A stretch of DNA of 64,000 nucleotides. Source: Kibdelosporangium banguiense (GTDB taxonomy: Bacteria; Actinomycetota; Actinomycetes; Mycobacteriales; Pseudonocardiaceae). Shown here in pieces: positions 36,856 to 45,715 of this stretch. The DNA is taken from positions 10,677,203 to 10,741,202 of the forward strand of contig NZ_JAGINW010000001.1 of NCBI RefSeq assembly GCF_017876405.1, read 5' to 3'. The position numbers and the translations under genes were made by a program. Positions within the stretch are counted from its first letter, which is position 1. The number at the start of each line of letters is the position of its first letter. Under the pieces are notes generated by a model. That model ran no database searches. It saw only the letters and a list, made by a program, of their open reading frames with translations, and was not told where the DNA came from.

Positions 36856-38082
36856 TTACGGCGTGGTCAGCCAGCGGGCCCACGCGGTGGGGTCGGTGCC
36901 GATCTCGGTGGGGATGCCCAGCTGGGCCAGGGCGCCGGGGTACCGGTTTTCGTAGATGGCGTTGACCTGCGTGGCGTCGGTCGGTGTCCGCAGCAGCCAG
37001 GTGGCGGGGAGGTATCGGCAGCGCAGCACGGGATAGCGTTGCCCCTCGGCGTCGACGAGCTCGCCGTCGATGACCCTGCGGCGGATCAGGCCGGCGATCA
37101 GTTGGGTGCGTTCGGCGACCCGCGTGGTGAGGGGGCGGTGCTGGCTCTCCACGCTGTGGGGTTCTCGGAAGACGATGGTGGCCGTGGTCCAGGCGGGGGC
37201 GATCGCTGCGACCTGCACGCTGGCGGCCAGCCAGGGCAGCTGGAGCATGCGCGCGGTGTGGATGCGGTGGTTGCCGCCGTCGCTGATGCAGTAGATCGGG
37301 CCGGCCCAGGCGGGGATGCGTTCGAGGGTGATCGCGTCGGTGAACAGCTTGGTGGTGAAGGCGTCGAGGTCGTTGCTGCGAAGCAGGCCCGAGGCGATGT
37401 TGTACGGGCTGTGGTTGCGGAAGCCACCGAACTGGCCCCAGGTCGGGTGGTGGGTGGCCACGACGAGCCGCGTCGGCACCCACTGCACGGTGCGCGCGAC
37501 GCCGCCCTGGTCGCCGTTGACCAGCGTCCCGACCGAGTCCAGCGCTCGCGCGCTGGGCAATTGCGGGTCGGTGGCGTTGAGGTCGACCGCGCGCTGGGCG
37601 AGAAAGGACTGGATATCGCCGTGCCGGCGCAACAGGTCCCGGGCCGTGCGGCAGGCGGCGACGTGCTGGTCGTAGACGGGGCCACGCCGAGCGAGCAGCT
37701 CCGGGATCGACGGGCCTTCGAGGGACAGATCAGCGCCTCGCCACGCCTCGAACAGCGGTGGCGGCGTGGCCGGCAGGGGCGGGTCGAAGACGACCTGCGG
37801 CGGCTGATCGTGGAAGTAGCAGGACAGCACGTGCGCGGCTGCCCGCGCGGTTGGTGCCGTGCCCCAGAACCGGCATGGCGTGGCGCCGTCGCTGGGCGGG
37901 CCGGTGGCGATGAACCCGCCGCGGCCGCGGTAGTCGATCGACCAGACCGGTACGCCGTCAGCCGGGCTGCGGTGCATCGAGGCGAGCTCAGCGTCGACGA
38001 TGTCGGCGCGCGAGAGATCGGTCGCCCGCTGGCGGCGGCGAAGACCACGGCTGAGCGCGGCGAGCGGCTTCACCGCACCCAT
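36856..38082 (-). CDS. Hypothetical protein with ParB-like HRIH motif
   Basis: A 408-aa protein from ATG 38082 with a weak GGGAAG site. It has no signal peptide or TM segment. The centre contains SARALDSVGTLVNGDQGGVA and NIASGLLRSNDLDAFTTKLF. It is followed by YCISDGGNHRIHTARMLQLP, reminiscent of ParB/Srx-type domains, where G-H-R/NH-R binds nucleotide. An RGRGGFIATGPP segment lies near the N-terminus. The family is not recognised and the ParB comparison is tentative. It is 163 bp upstream of the sigma factor gene on the same strand, so co-transcription is likely. Confidence 0.6.
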   Translation of the reverse strand: MGAVKPLAALSRGLRRRQRATDLSRADIVDAELASMHRSPADGVPVWSIDYRGRGGFIATGPPSDGATPCRFWGTAPTARAAAHVLSCYFHDQPPQVVFDPPLPATPPPLFEAWRGADLSLEGPSIPELLARRGPVYDQHVAACRTARDLLRRHGDIQSFLAQRAVDLNATDPQLPSARALDSVGTLVNGDQGGVARTVQWVPTRLVVATHHPTWGQFGGFRNHSPYNIASGLLRSNDLDAFTTKLFTDAITLERIPAWAGPIYCISDGGNHRIHTARMLQLPWLAASVQVAAIAPAWTTATIVFREPHSVESQHRPLTTRVAERTQLIAGLIRRRVIDGELVDAEGQRYPVLRCRYLPATWLLRTPTDATQVNAIYENRYPGALAQLGIPTEIGTDPTAWARWLTTP

Positions 38083-38225
38083 CTTCCCGGAGGCGCAGAC
38101 CGGCATCGGGGCCACCACGGGCACGGTTTCCCGCTGTCCCCTACGCCACAGGCCGTCTACGGGTTGCAGCACGGCGTATGCATGCAGTAACCAGTCACTG
38201 TGCGTGCGAGGGGATGAGAAGGGGC

Positions 38226-38393
38226 ATGGGCGGCACCAGGTACGTGCACAAGACGAACGCGACGCAGTTGCGCGTGCTGCTCGAGGTCGACGAGCGCGGT
38301 CTGCGGAAGTTGGTGCGGCGCAATGGGTTGCCCGCGCCGATGGACAGCGACGGAGAGGGCGCGTGGTGGTCTGTGTCGGCGATCCGGGACTGA
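38226..38393 (+). CDS. Small DNA-binding-like protein, possibly interrupted by a stop
   Basis: A 55-aa frame from ATG 38226 with AGAAGGGG just upstream: YVHKTNATQLRVLLEVDERG, LRKLVRRNGLPAPMDSDGEG and AWWSVSAIRD, then TGA 38391. The layout resembles an excisionase or MerR-like HTH. The same frame continues after TGA with LATTGFRSARELLIEWWPDA, as if TGG (Trp) had mutated to TGA. Further sequence to about 38660 is decayed. Confidence 0.45.
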   Translation: MGGTRYVHKTNATQLRVLLEVDERGLRKLVRRNGLPAPMDSDGEGAWWSVSAIRD

Positions 38394-38770
38394 CTGGCCA
38401 CGACCGGCTTCCGGTCGGCGCGGGAATTGCTGATCGAGTGGTGGCCGGACGCGGCCACGTCGGACCTGGTGAGCACGCGGGCTGGCACGGCGCGATCGCG
38501 CGCTGGTCGAGCCGGTGGCCGTGGTGCAGCACTGGAGGACCGACGCGGGGCACCGTCGTGCTGGCCTGGCCGGTCAGCGATGGGCCTGTCACCGGCGTGG
38601 ACCTGGCCGGACATGGACTCCTACCTGGTCATTGGATTCGATATGCCGCTGGCCAGCCAGAGGTAGGTAGACGCTATACGCACCGCCTACTGGTCCGCCG
38701 CATTTGAGATCCGCGCCTGCATCAGACAAGTCGGTTACTCGTCCAGGGCGCGGCGAGCCTCACCCATTCC

Positions 38771-41002
38771 TCAAGAGCGTGCCTGGTACCGCAGACCGTG
38801 CTGATGCTTGCGTCTCATTGCCCGAAGGGCGGCCGCTGCCCCCTGATTTCCGGCCACCATCTCCGCCGTCAGTTCATCAACCCTCCCATGGTCGGCCAGC
38901 AGCTTGGCCAACCCGTAGGCGGCCTGTGTGTCGCCGATATCGGCGTGGGTGCGTAGGAGTGCGGCCGCGTCGTCGATCCGGCCCTGATCCGCTAGCAGGA
39001 CGGCCAGCTGGTAAGCGGCGTTCGGGTCGCCGTTGTCGGCGCGCTGGGCCAGTTCGTCGGTGCGGCCCTGTTTGGCCAGCACGACGGCCAACTGGCTAGC
39101 GGCCTCTGCGTGGCCGTTATCGGCGTGGGTGCGCAGGAACGTGAGCGCCTCATCGACACAGCCCTGCTTCGTCAGCAGGTTGGACAACCGAAGGACGTCA
39201 TACACGTCGCCACTGTTGGCATGGGTGCGCAGCACAGCGATCGCCTCATCGACACGGCCCTGTTTCGCGAGCAGGCCGCTTAGCCGACCCACCGCGAACG
39301 TGTCGCCGTTGTCGGCGCGCTGGGCCAGTTCGTCGGTGCGGCCGTGTTCGGCCAGCAGCTCCGCCAACCGGTACGCGGCCTCCAGGTCGCCGTTATCGGC
39401 ATGGGTGCGCAGCAAAATGATCGCCTCATCGACACGGCCGTGTTTAGCCAGCAGCTCCGCCGACCGGTACGCGGCCTGTGTGTCGCCGCTGTTGGCGTGA
39501 GTGCGCAGGAAGGTGATCGCCTCATCGACACGGCCCTGATCCACCAGCAGCTCAACCAGCGGGCCAAGATCTTTCGGATCGCCGTTGTGGATGCTACGTC
39601 GATAAAGGGCTTCGACTTCCTGGTGGCGGCCCCGGCTGTGGGCGCTGACCGTCAGGCGGTCGACGTCGTCGGGGTGATGGTGCTCGACGAGTGCTTGCCA
39701 GACGGTGTCGGGCAGGCGGGTGGTGCGCCGGACACGCAGGGCGTGTTGGTGGAGGTAATCAGCGACCTGGTAGCCGGCGATTTGCCCGATGCCCATGCCG
39801 GCGTCGACGGCGCTGAGGGCGGCGGCGGCGCCGTGTAGGGACTTGGTGGCGTAGGTCAAAGCCTGGTTAAGCCAGTCGGCCGGCGCGGTGGCGCGCTGGT
39901 TGGGGGTGAGGTAGCTCGGCGCGGCCGCAGCCAGGAACTCGCATGTGACCGGGGCTCTGGCGCCGACGCGCCGGGCGTCGCGAGCGGCGGTGACCACAGC
40001 TTTGCCGAAGCAGTGTTCAGCTGGTGCTTGTTCCCAATGTTGCACCAACTGCGGTCCAGCGGCCATCACCTGGGTGAACCCGGCGTCCGGGGTGTTCAGG
40101 GCGATACGGATCCGCCGATCGGCGACCAGCTGTTCCGCCCGGCGCCGCTCCTCTGCGCTGAACTCCTCCGGCACGGCGACGAGCTCGGCCAGACCAAGCA
40201 GTTCCCGGTCGTTGGCGTGCGGGTCGGGTTGCCCAACGGCGGGCGGCGCGGTGCGGATGGCGTACTCGCCGGGCCAGAGCGTCGCAACCATCTCCACACC
40301 CGCCCCGATCAGCTCGCGGACCGCTGCTCCCGGCAGGCCTGTGGAGTGGTCGAGGTAGCGTTGCAACTCGTCGAGCCACACCACGGTCCGCGCTGTCGGC
40401 GCGGCGGCAAATTGACCGATCGTGTCAGCGTCGGCGGGGTGCAGCAGCCACCAGTCCGGCACCACCGTCTTGATGGCTTCGAACAGTGCTCGGGTCTTGC
40501 CGACCGAGGATCCACCGGTTAACAGCACGAACCCACCTTGCTGACTGGCCGCGGTGATCCTCGTCCGCAGTTCGGCGTCTAGGTCGCGCGGCACGTATAC
40601 CGGCAACTCGTCTCCAGCCTCGCGGTAGCTGGGTTGTTCGGTGGCCTGGATGGCGGCATGCACGCCCAAGATCCGTGGGCGTGCATCGCGGACCCGGAGC
40701 GTGGTGGGTGGGCGTCGTTGATGCTGTTGCGCGACGCGTTTGTAGGCGTCCAGCCAGGGCCGCTGCGCCTCGACGGTGTCAAGCCCGCACACCGTCAGAT
40801 AGATAATTACGGTGTCACGCGAAGGCGCCGACTTGCCGTTGAGCAGGTCGCTGATGGTGCTGGACGGCAACGCGGACTGCCGCCCATCGTGCACCGGTAA
40901 GCCTGTGGCGGCCTTGCTCAGCGCACGGTAGGACCGGTTGCCCCGTAGCTGACCGAGCCTTTCGGCGAGCTGCGCCAGCGTCTCGATGTCCCTCGGATCC
41001 AT
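38771..41002 (-). CDS. HTH-ATPase-repeat (STAND-like) regulatory protein
   Basis: A 743-aa protein from ATG 41002. Residues 5-95 form an XRE-like HTH (LAERLGQLRGNRSYRALSKA, SSTISDLLNGKSAPSRDTVI). Residues 135-450 form a P-loop ATPase with Walker A GGSSVGKT (163-170) and Walker B VVWLDEL (207-213). From about 470 eight TPR/Sel1-like repeats follow, with core GD-xAAY-LAELLA-HGRVDEAI-LLRTHADN. Repeats of 32 and 28 residues alternate in the order L-L-S-L-L-S-L-S. It probably couples DNA binding to a signal sensed by the repeats. A hairpin lies 43 bp upstream. Confidence 0.75.
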   Translation of the reverse strand: MDPRDIETLAQLAERLGQLRGNRSYRALSKAATGLPVHDGRQSALPSSTISDLLNGKSAPSRDTVIIYLTVCGLDTVEAQRPWLDAYKRVAQQHQRRPPTTLRVRDARPRILGVHAAIQATEQPSYREAGDELPVYVPRDLDAELRTRITAASQQGGFVLLTGGSSVGKTRALFEAIKTVVPDWWLLHPADADTIGQFAAAPTARTVVWLDELQRYLDHSTGLPGAAVRELIGAGVEMVATLWPGEYAIRTAPPAVGQPDPHANDRELLGLAELVAVPEEFSAEERRRAEQLVADRRIRIALNTPDAGFTQVMAAGPQLVQHWEQAPAEHCFGKAVVTAARDARRVGARAPVTCEFLAAAAPSYLTPNQRATAPADWLNQALTYATKSLHGAAAALSAVDAGMGIGQIAGYQVADYLHQHALRVRRTTRLPDTVWQALVEHHHPDDVDRLTVSAHSRGRHQEVEALYRRSIHNGDPKDLGPLVELLVDQGRVDEAITFLRTHANSGDTQAAYRSAELLAKHGRVDEAIILLRTHADNGDLEAAYRLAELLAEHGRTDELAQRADNGDTFAVGRLSGLLAKQGRVDEAIAVLRTHANSGDVYDVLRLSNLLTKQGCVDEALTFLRTHADNGHAEAASQLAVVLAKQGRTDELAQRADNGDPNAAYQLAVLLADQGRIDDAAALLRTHADIGDTQAAYGLAKLLADHGRVDELTAEMVAGNQGAAAALRAMRRKHQHGLRYQARS

Positions 41003-41044
41003 TTCTCCAGCTGGTCTCTTGGTCCACTTCTTTGGTTAGGCCCT

Positions 41045-41073
41045 GCCTGTCCGGTGAGGCTCGCCGGACAGGC
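41045..41073. promoter_or_regulatory. Perfect 10-bp inverted repeat upstream of the HTH-ATPase gene
   Basis: GCCTGTCCGG (41045-41054) pairs with CCGGACAGGC (41064-41073) across TGAGGCTCG. It lies in the leader of the minus-strand gene starting at 41002 and may be its operator or an attenuator hairpin. Confidence 0.5.
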
Positions 41074-41258
41074 ACCGGACACCGTAGCCCTGAACTAACT
41101 GGACCGAATCCGCCCTGGTTTCCCCGTAGCCCGCGCGGCGCGTTGTTCGGGTGTGTCCGCAGCCCTGACCGGCTGGCAGGCCGGGCTGGTGAACTCCGCC
41201 CCACGGGCTTTTAAGCGGCCCGGATTCGGGAGAATCGATTCCCAGACAGGACAGGCCT

Positions 41259-41459
41259 ATGTGGACACCGTTGATCACCTTCGCCGCCGTGGTGCTGCTT
41301 ACCCTCATCACTGCGGCAACCGGCGTGACGCTTACCGTTACCGAACATCGTCGTGGCCAGCGCGCCGTCACTGTCCTGAAGCTTCTGCTGATCGCCACCC
41401 TGGGCGCAAGCGGCGTGATCCCCTTCCTGGTCCGGTTGCACCAGGCCGACCTGATATAG
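41259..41459 (+). CDS. Small two-TM membrane protein
   Basis: A 66-aa protein from ATG 41259, with AGGACAGG about 6 nt upstream. Two hydrophobic helices (PLITFAAVVLLTLITAATGV and VLKLLLIATLGASGVIPFLV) flank a charged loop EHRRGQRA. It is a likely integral membrane protein of unknown function. Confidence 0.55.
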   Translation: MWTPLITFAAVVLLTLITAATGVTLTVTEHRRGQRAVTVLKLLLIATLGASGVIPFLVRLHQADLI

Positions 41460-41573
41460 CACTGCGTGCGTCACAGCCCCCAATGGGTCACGCGATGAGG
41501 ACTTCAACAGGTAAGCGCTCCTGACAAAATGCGATAACTGACCAAGTGTCAAGTCGGGCGACAGGTGTCGAGG

Positions 41574-41828
41574 TCAGCCAAGCCACAGCACAAGGAGAAT
41601 GTGGACCTCCTGTAGATCTTCCAAGATCAGGTAGACGACTTGACCCGCTCGATTCTCACCAAATGTCCAACGGCGCACGGCACCGTCCGGGTTGGCTTCG
41701 TGTTGCGGTTCGCCGTTCCACGGCGTGATTTCCAGTACATCAAGAATTCTCAGGAATTCCGCTTGAGCTGCTGACGGTATGGCGGCGACTTGGTCGAAAA
41801 CCGCCGGGTCGGGGACGACGTGGTACAA
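41574..41828 (-). CDS. RelE/ParE-like toxin candidate
   Basis: An 84-aa protein starting at TTG 41828, 8 nt after the stop of the DUF6247 gene. The sequence YHVVPDPAVFDQVAAIPSAA, WNGEPQHEANPDGAVRRWTF and GQVVYLILEDLQEVHILLVL reads as helix, then three strands, as in RelE-fold mRNA interferases. The basic strand VRRWTF and the terminal strand HILLVLWLG fit. It is probably the toxin of a type II pair with the upstream gene. The active site is not proven. Confidence 0.55.
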   Translation of the reverse strand: MYHVVPDPAVFDQVAAIPSAAQAEFLRILDVLEITPWNGEPQHEANPDGAVRRWTFGENRAGQVVYLILEDLQEVHILLVLWLG

Positions 41829-41836
41829 GCCGGCGC

Positions 41837-42163
41837 CTACTTGCCGATGCGCGCTGCGATGCTGGCCCGCAGTTCGTCGATCGAACCCGCGTTCTCATTG
41901 CGCCCGGTGCGGAGTATCTCCTCGGCCTTGTCGAGCAACCGACTGTACGAGCCGGGGTCCCGCTGTTCCATGTGGGCGATGTGTCGCCACTTGTTCAGCA
42001 GGTTGTACAGACCCGCAAGCTCCTTGCTCGCCTTCGCTTGGTCCAAGACCAGTGCCCACTCGGCGTCGAAGGTCGCGACCAGCACGGGCGGCAGTTGCTG
42101 CCGGATGGATTGAGGGTCGGACGGCGCCGGCGCCGGCGGCGGCAACGGAACTGCGGCAGTCAT
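41837..42163 (-). CDS. DUF6247-family protein, antitoxin candidate
   Basis: A 108-aa protein from ATG 42163 (a further in-frame ATG at 42217 is possible). It contains DPQSIRQQLPPVLVATFDAE, WALVLDQAKASKELAGLYNL and LNKWRHIAHMEQRDPGSYSR, with EEILRTGRNENAGSIDELRA. This is the DUF6247 pattern (FD-EW--A---A, L--L---WR--A). In actinobacteria these proteins are commonly encoded just upstream of a RelE-like protein, as here. The genes are co-oriented with 8 bp between them. It probably neutralises the toxin. Confidence 0.6.
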   Translation of the reverse strand: MTAAVPLPPPAPAPSDPQSIRQQLPPVLVATFDAEWALVLDQAKASKELAGLYNLLNKWRHIAHMEQRDPGSYSRLLDKAEEILRTGRNENAGSIDELRASIAARIGK

Positions 42164-42235
42164 GCAGGCAGCATACTCGCGGGGCTCGCCCGCTGCGGCT
42201 GATTCGACGCTCGCCGTCATTGCCACGCCAACCGC

Positions 42236-42454
42236 CGGCTCCACGCACTCCATGAATACGAGCAGTTCTACAACAACCACCGACCCCACCAAGGCATCGC
42301 CAACGCCCGACCACTACAACCACTGCCACAGCCAATCACCGAACCAGCCCAGATCAGCCAACTCAACATCCGCCGACACCCACGTCTGGGCGGCATCCTC
42401 AACGAGTACCACTATGCAGCCTGACCTGCACGGATGACATTTTCGGCAAGCGCA
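42236..42454 (+). mobile_element. Group B insertion sequence, 3' fragment
   Basis: Nearly identical to 34170-34388: HALHEYEQFYNNHRPHQGIA to NEYHYAA, and the right repeat TTTTCGGCAAGCGCA at 42440-42454. Everything upstream of codon 285 is missing. Confidence 0.85.
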
Positions 42455-42721
42455 CCTTCGATACAACCGGGCGGCACCCCACCGACGTCGCGTAAGCGTT
42501 CAGAACCAGGGGGTCAATATTCAGCCGGACCAGGCAGCGCCGCGCACAGAAGAGACATGCATGAGGTTGAACCGCCCTGGGGCACATCAATCACTCCATC
42601 AAACCTGGGGCGGTTCGTCCTGCCCGTGACACGATGAGTCGCCAATCAGCTTGACGCGGAACGGCGAGGACAGGTCAGTGAGCGAGGGACAGACGGTGGT
42701 ATCGCGGTTAGGCTGGGGGCT

Positions 42722-43315
42722 GTGACAGTCGGACTTCAGTGGCCTTACGTGCCGCCTGACGGGTGGACTGCGGCTGACCTCGATCGGCTCAGTCTGGATG
42801 GCCCGTATGGGGAACTTGACGCGCTCAAGCGTATCGAGCTGATCGATGGAGATCTGATCGTCATGAGTCCGCAGACGGAGTTCCATCGGCGTGTGGTCGA
42901 GCGTCTGCGCGATGAACTGGCCCGGCAAGCTCCCGACGAGCTGACTGCGACCCGGGAGATGGACGTGGTCCTCGGCGACCGGCAGCGGCCATGCCCGGAC
43001 GTCTCCGTCGTCTCCGCCACAGCCGCGGCGGAGCTCGACCGGACGTACTATCTGCCTGCAGATGTGGTGCTGGTGGTGGAGGTGGTCTCCAAGTCCTCCG
43101 AGATCCGCGACCGCGAGACCAAACCCCGCCGGTACGCCGAGGCCGGGATCCGCCACTTCTGGCGCATCGAGAACGACGGCGGCCGACCAGTCGCCTACGT
43201 CTACGAACTCGACCCCGCCACCTACACTTACACACTTACCGGGATTTTCCACGAGCAATTAAAGTTGCCAGTACCGTTCCCTGTCGATCTGTCCCTAGCA
43301 GCCCTGTCCAAGTAG
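42722..43315 (+). CDS. Uma2-family (DUF820) restriction-endonuclease-like protein
   Basis: A 197-aa protein from GTG 42722. It has the PD-(D/E)XK arrangement of the Uma2 family: KRIELIDGDLIVMSPQTEFH, CPDVSVVSA (catalytic Asp) and VVLVVEVVSKSSEIRDRETK (E-x-V-S catalytic pair, with a Lys in RDRETKPRRYAEAGI), then FWRIENDG. Uma2 genes are abundant in actinobacteria and cyanobacteria. Their substrate is unknown, and many are linked to mobile DNA. It is flanked here by a group B fragment and a group A element. Confidence 0.85.
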   Translation: MTVGLQWPYVPPDGWTAADLDRLSLDGPYGELDALKRIELIDGDLIVMSPQTEFHRRVVERLRDELARQAPDELTATREMDVVLGDRQRPCPDVSVVSATAAAELDRTYYLPADVVLVVEVVSKSSEIRDRETKPRRYAEAGIRHFWRIENDGGRPVAYVYELDPATYTYTLTGIFHEQLKLPVPFPVDLSLAALSK

Positions 43316-43372
43316 CTGTTAGCGGCGTTGGGTCAGACAGTAGAACAACAGGAGGATGCCCTCTGTTATTAA

Positions 43373-43392
43373 TTCGTCAATCTGTTGACGAA
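43373..43392. promoter_or_regulatory. 8-bp inverted repeat, candidate operator or hairpin
   Basis: TTCGTCAA (43373-43380) and TTGACGAA (43385-43392) are perfect arms around TCTG, 58 bp after the Uma2 stop. It could be a terminator stem or binding site. Confidence 0.35.
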
Positions 43393-43543
43393 ATTTGTCA
43401 CCAACATTCGCTTGTCCAGGAGGTGGCACTGCTCGAAAAGTTTTCGCTGCACATCAAACCATATGTCGACCTTCATTGGCGATGCTACCGACGACCAAGC
43501 ATGCGGCCGCGCAATGCCTGCTAGACCACGCGGGTGCGGATCC

Positions 43544-44723
43544 TGTACCGCTCGAAAAGCTGTCGCGCCTGGTCAGGACATCAAACAAGCCGTTGAGATC
43601 ATGATCCAGTGATCGTGTCACTGCTGTACCAACTGACCCGACAACTGCTGTCGGTCCCCGCGGTGCTGCTGCGCCGGGACACCGCCAAGGACGCCGAACT
43701 GCTCGTGCTTCGGCACGAGAACGCCGTCCTCCGCCGCCAGATCACCGGCCAAGTCCGCTACGAGCCAGCGGACCGTTTCTGGTTCGCCGCCTTATCCTCG
43801 ATACTTCCCCGACGCCGCTGGCACGACCTCGTACCTGTCCAACCAGCAACGATCCTGGCCTGGCATCGCAGGCTCATCGCCCGGAAATGGGACTACAGCA
43901 CCCGCCGACGAACCCGTGGACGGCCGCCCACCCACCTGGCGATCAAGAAGCTCGCCCTTCGCCTGGCCCACGAAAACCCACGCTGGGGCCACAGAAGGAT
44001 CCAGGGCGAACTGATCGGACTCGGACACCGGATCGCCGCCTCGACCGTGTGGGAGATCCTGAACTCGGCCGGGATCGATCCCGCTCCACGCCGAGCCGGT
44101 CCCACCTGGAAACAGTTCCTCGCCAGCCAGGCCCACGGCGTCATCGCCGCGGACTTCTTCCACATCGACACCGCACTCGGCAAACGCCTCTACGCCCTGG
44201 TCTTCCTCGAACACGGCACACGACGGCTGCACATCGCCGGCGTCACCGAACACCCCACCCAAGACTGGACGACACAACAAGCCCGCAACCTCACCACCGA
44301 TATCAGTGCGCGGCTGAGCGCGCTCCGCTTCCTGCTCCGCGACCACGATACGAAGTACTCGGCCGCCTTCGACGCCGTCTTGCGAGCCGAAGACATGGAC
44401 ATCCTGACCAGCGCACCCCAGGCGCCGAAGATGAACGCCCACTGCGAACGGATCATCAGAACCCTCCGCAGTGAAGTGTGCGACCACGTTCTGATCCTCA
44501 ACGAGGCACACGCTCGAAAGGTTCTCGCCGAGTACCAACGGCACTACAACAGGCACCGGCCTCACCAAGCCCGAGAACAGCGACCACCCGAACGTCACCA
44601 GCAGCCCGACCAAGCAGACGAAGCCAACGCCCGCGCGTTGTTACGCACCCGCGTCCTCAATGGACTCATCAACGAATACCGATATGCCGCTTGACCTGCA
44701 GCGATGACTTTTCGAGCGGTACA
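43544..44723 (+). mobile_element. Group A insertion sequence, complete
   Basis: A 1180-bp element with ends TGTACCGCTCGAAAAG (43544) and CTTTTCGAGCGGTACA (ending 44723), a perfect 16-bp inverted repeat. It is the reference copy for group A. It truncates a beta-propeller gene on its right. No target duplication is evident. Confidence 0.9.
43609..44694 (+). CDS. Group A transposase (rve DDE family), intact
   Basis: A 361-aa protein from GTG 43609. It has the N-terminal signature KDAELLVLRHENAVLRRQ, an HTH region at about 115-150 (NPRWGHRRIQGELIGLGHRI), and the DDE core D182 (ADFFHID), D245 (RDHDTKY) and E280 (NAHCER) with D-E spacing 35. The C-terminus GLINEYRYAA is typical. RDHD replaces the usual RDRD but both Asp are kept. 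This is the only intact group A gene in the window and a likely source of transposase for the other copies. Confidence 0.9.
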   Translation: MIVSLLYQLTRQLLSVPAVLLRRDTAKDAELLVLRHENAVLRRQITGQVRYEPADRFWFAALSSILPRRRWHDLVPVQPATILAWHRRLIARKWDYSTRRRTRGRPPTHLAIKKLALRLAHENPRWGHRRIQGELIGLGHRIAASTVWEILNSAGIDPAPRRAGPTWKQFLASQAHGVIAADFFHIDTALGKRLYALVFLEHGTRRLHIAGVTEHPTQDWTTQQARNLTTDISARLSALRFLLRDHDTKYSAAFDAVLRAEDMDILTSAPQAPKMNAHCERIIRTLRSEVCDHVLILNEAHARKVLAEYQRHYNRHRPHQAREQRPPERHQQPDQADEANARALLRTRVLNGLINEYRYAA

Positions 44724-45629
44724 GTGTTGGTGCAGGGCGGCAACGGCGCGCTGCACAACAACTTCGAGCTGTTCGTGAAGATCGGTATGAACCACGAGCA
44801 CTGGTACCGCGAGAACTCCGACGCGAAGACGCCGTGGTTGAAGGTGGGCGTGGTGCGCTCCGTCGACCCATGGCGCGACTGTCCTGCAGTCGTACAGAGC
44901 ACCTTCAACCGCAACTTCGAGCTCGTGTACCGCTCGACATACCACCAGTTGCGTCACGTCTACTTCGACCAGTCATCGGGGTGGTGGAACGACGCGACGA
45001 TCTTCGGTCCCGTTGATCCGGTCGGCATTCCGGGCTTCGTGCAGAGCGACCGTGGCGCGCCCGGCGACTTCGAGGTCGTGGTGGTGAATCAGTACGGACA
45101 GGCGGAGCATTGGACCAAGCACAACAGCGCGCCGTGGACCCGGGAGCCTGGTGAGTGGTACCAGCGGGCGACGTTCGGCGCGGACTTCGCGTTCGGCGGT
45201 CCCTCGCTGGTGCAGAGTCGGCTTGGCGGGGGCGAACTGCACTACGTGGGCACGGTCACCAGTGGGGCGATGCGCCACTACCGGTACGGCGCGTCCGGCT
45301 GGACGCTTGAGAACACTTTCGGCGACAACGCTTCCAGTGCCCCGTGCCTGATCGAGGGAACGTACGGCGCGGGCAACGAGACGGGTGTCGGCAACTTCGA
45401 ACTCTGTGTGGCCGTGAGTGACCGGATCGAGCACTGGTGGCGTTACAACGCCGTTCCAGGCGCGTGGAACCTGTCGGCGGTCTTCGGTGCGCAGGTACGC
45501 CGCGTCGTCAGCCTTCTCCAGAGCACATACGGCACCAACCTTGAGCTTGTCGCCGAACGAACCGACGGGGCGTATCAGCACTACTGGCGTGACGGCGGCG
45601 GTTGGCACACTGGCCCGATAGTCACGTGA
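44724..45629 (+). pseudogene. Beta-propeller (lectin-like) protein, 5'-truncated
   Basis: An open frame of 301 codons begins at the IS boundary. Six or so repeats carry the pattern VQS---G--NFELVV----Q--HWW--N...W....FG: LVQGGNGALHNNFELFVKIG, VVQSTFNRNFELVYRS, SDRGAPGDFEVVVVNQYGQA and YGAGNETGVGNFELCVAVSD. It is a propeller-type extracellular or sugar-binding domain seen in Streptomyces exoproteins. The start and signal peptide were removed by the group A element, so it is probably unexpressed. Confidence 0.7.
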
Positions 45630-45715
45630 TCACAGCAACGAGGGAGACGACGAGCTTACGACCACAGACGACCTATGTGGTCACCTCCAGTCTGCTGGTC
45701 GCGCGAAAATCAAGG

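Noticed and set aside
36649..38190. A 513-codon open frame on the plus strand
   Set aside because: It is antisense to the 408-aa gene and part of the sigma factor gene, has Val/Gly/Asp-rich low-complexity composition and no motifs. High-GC genes commonly give long shadow frames.
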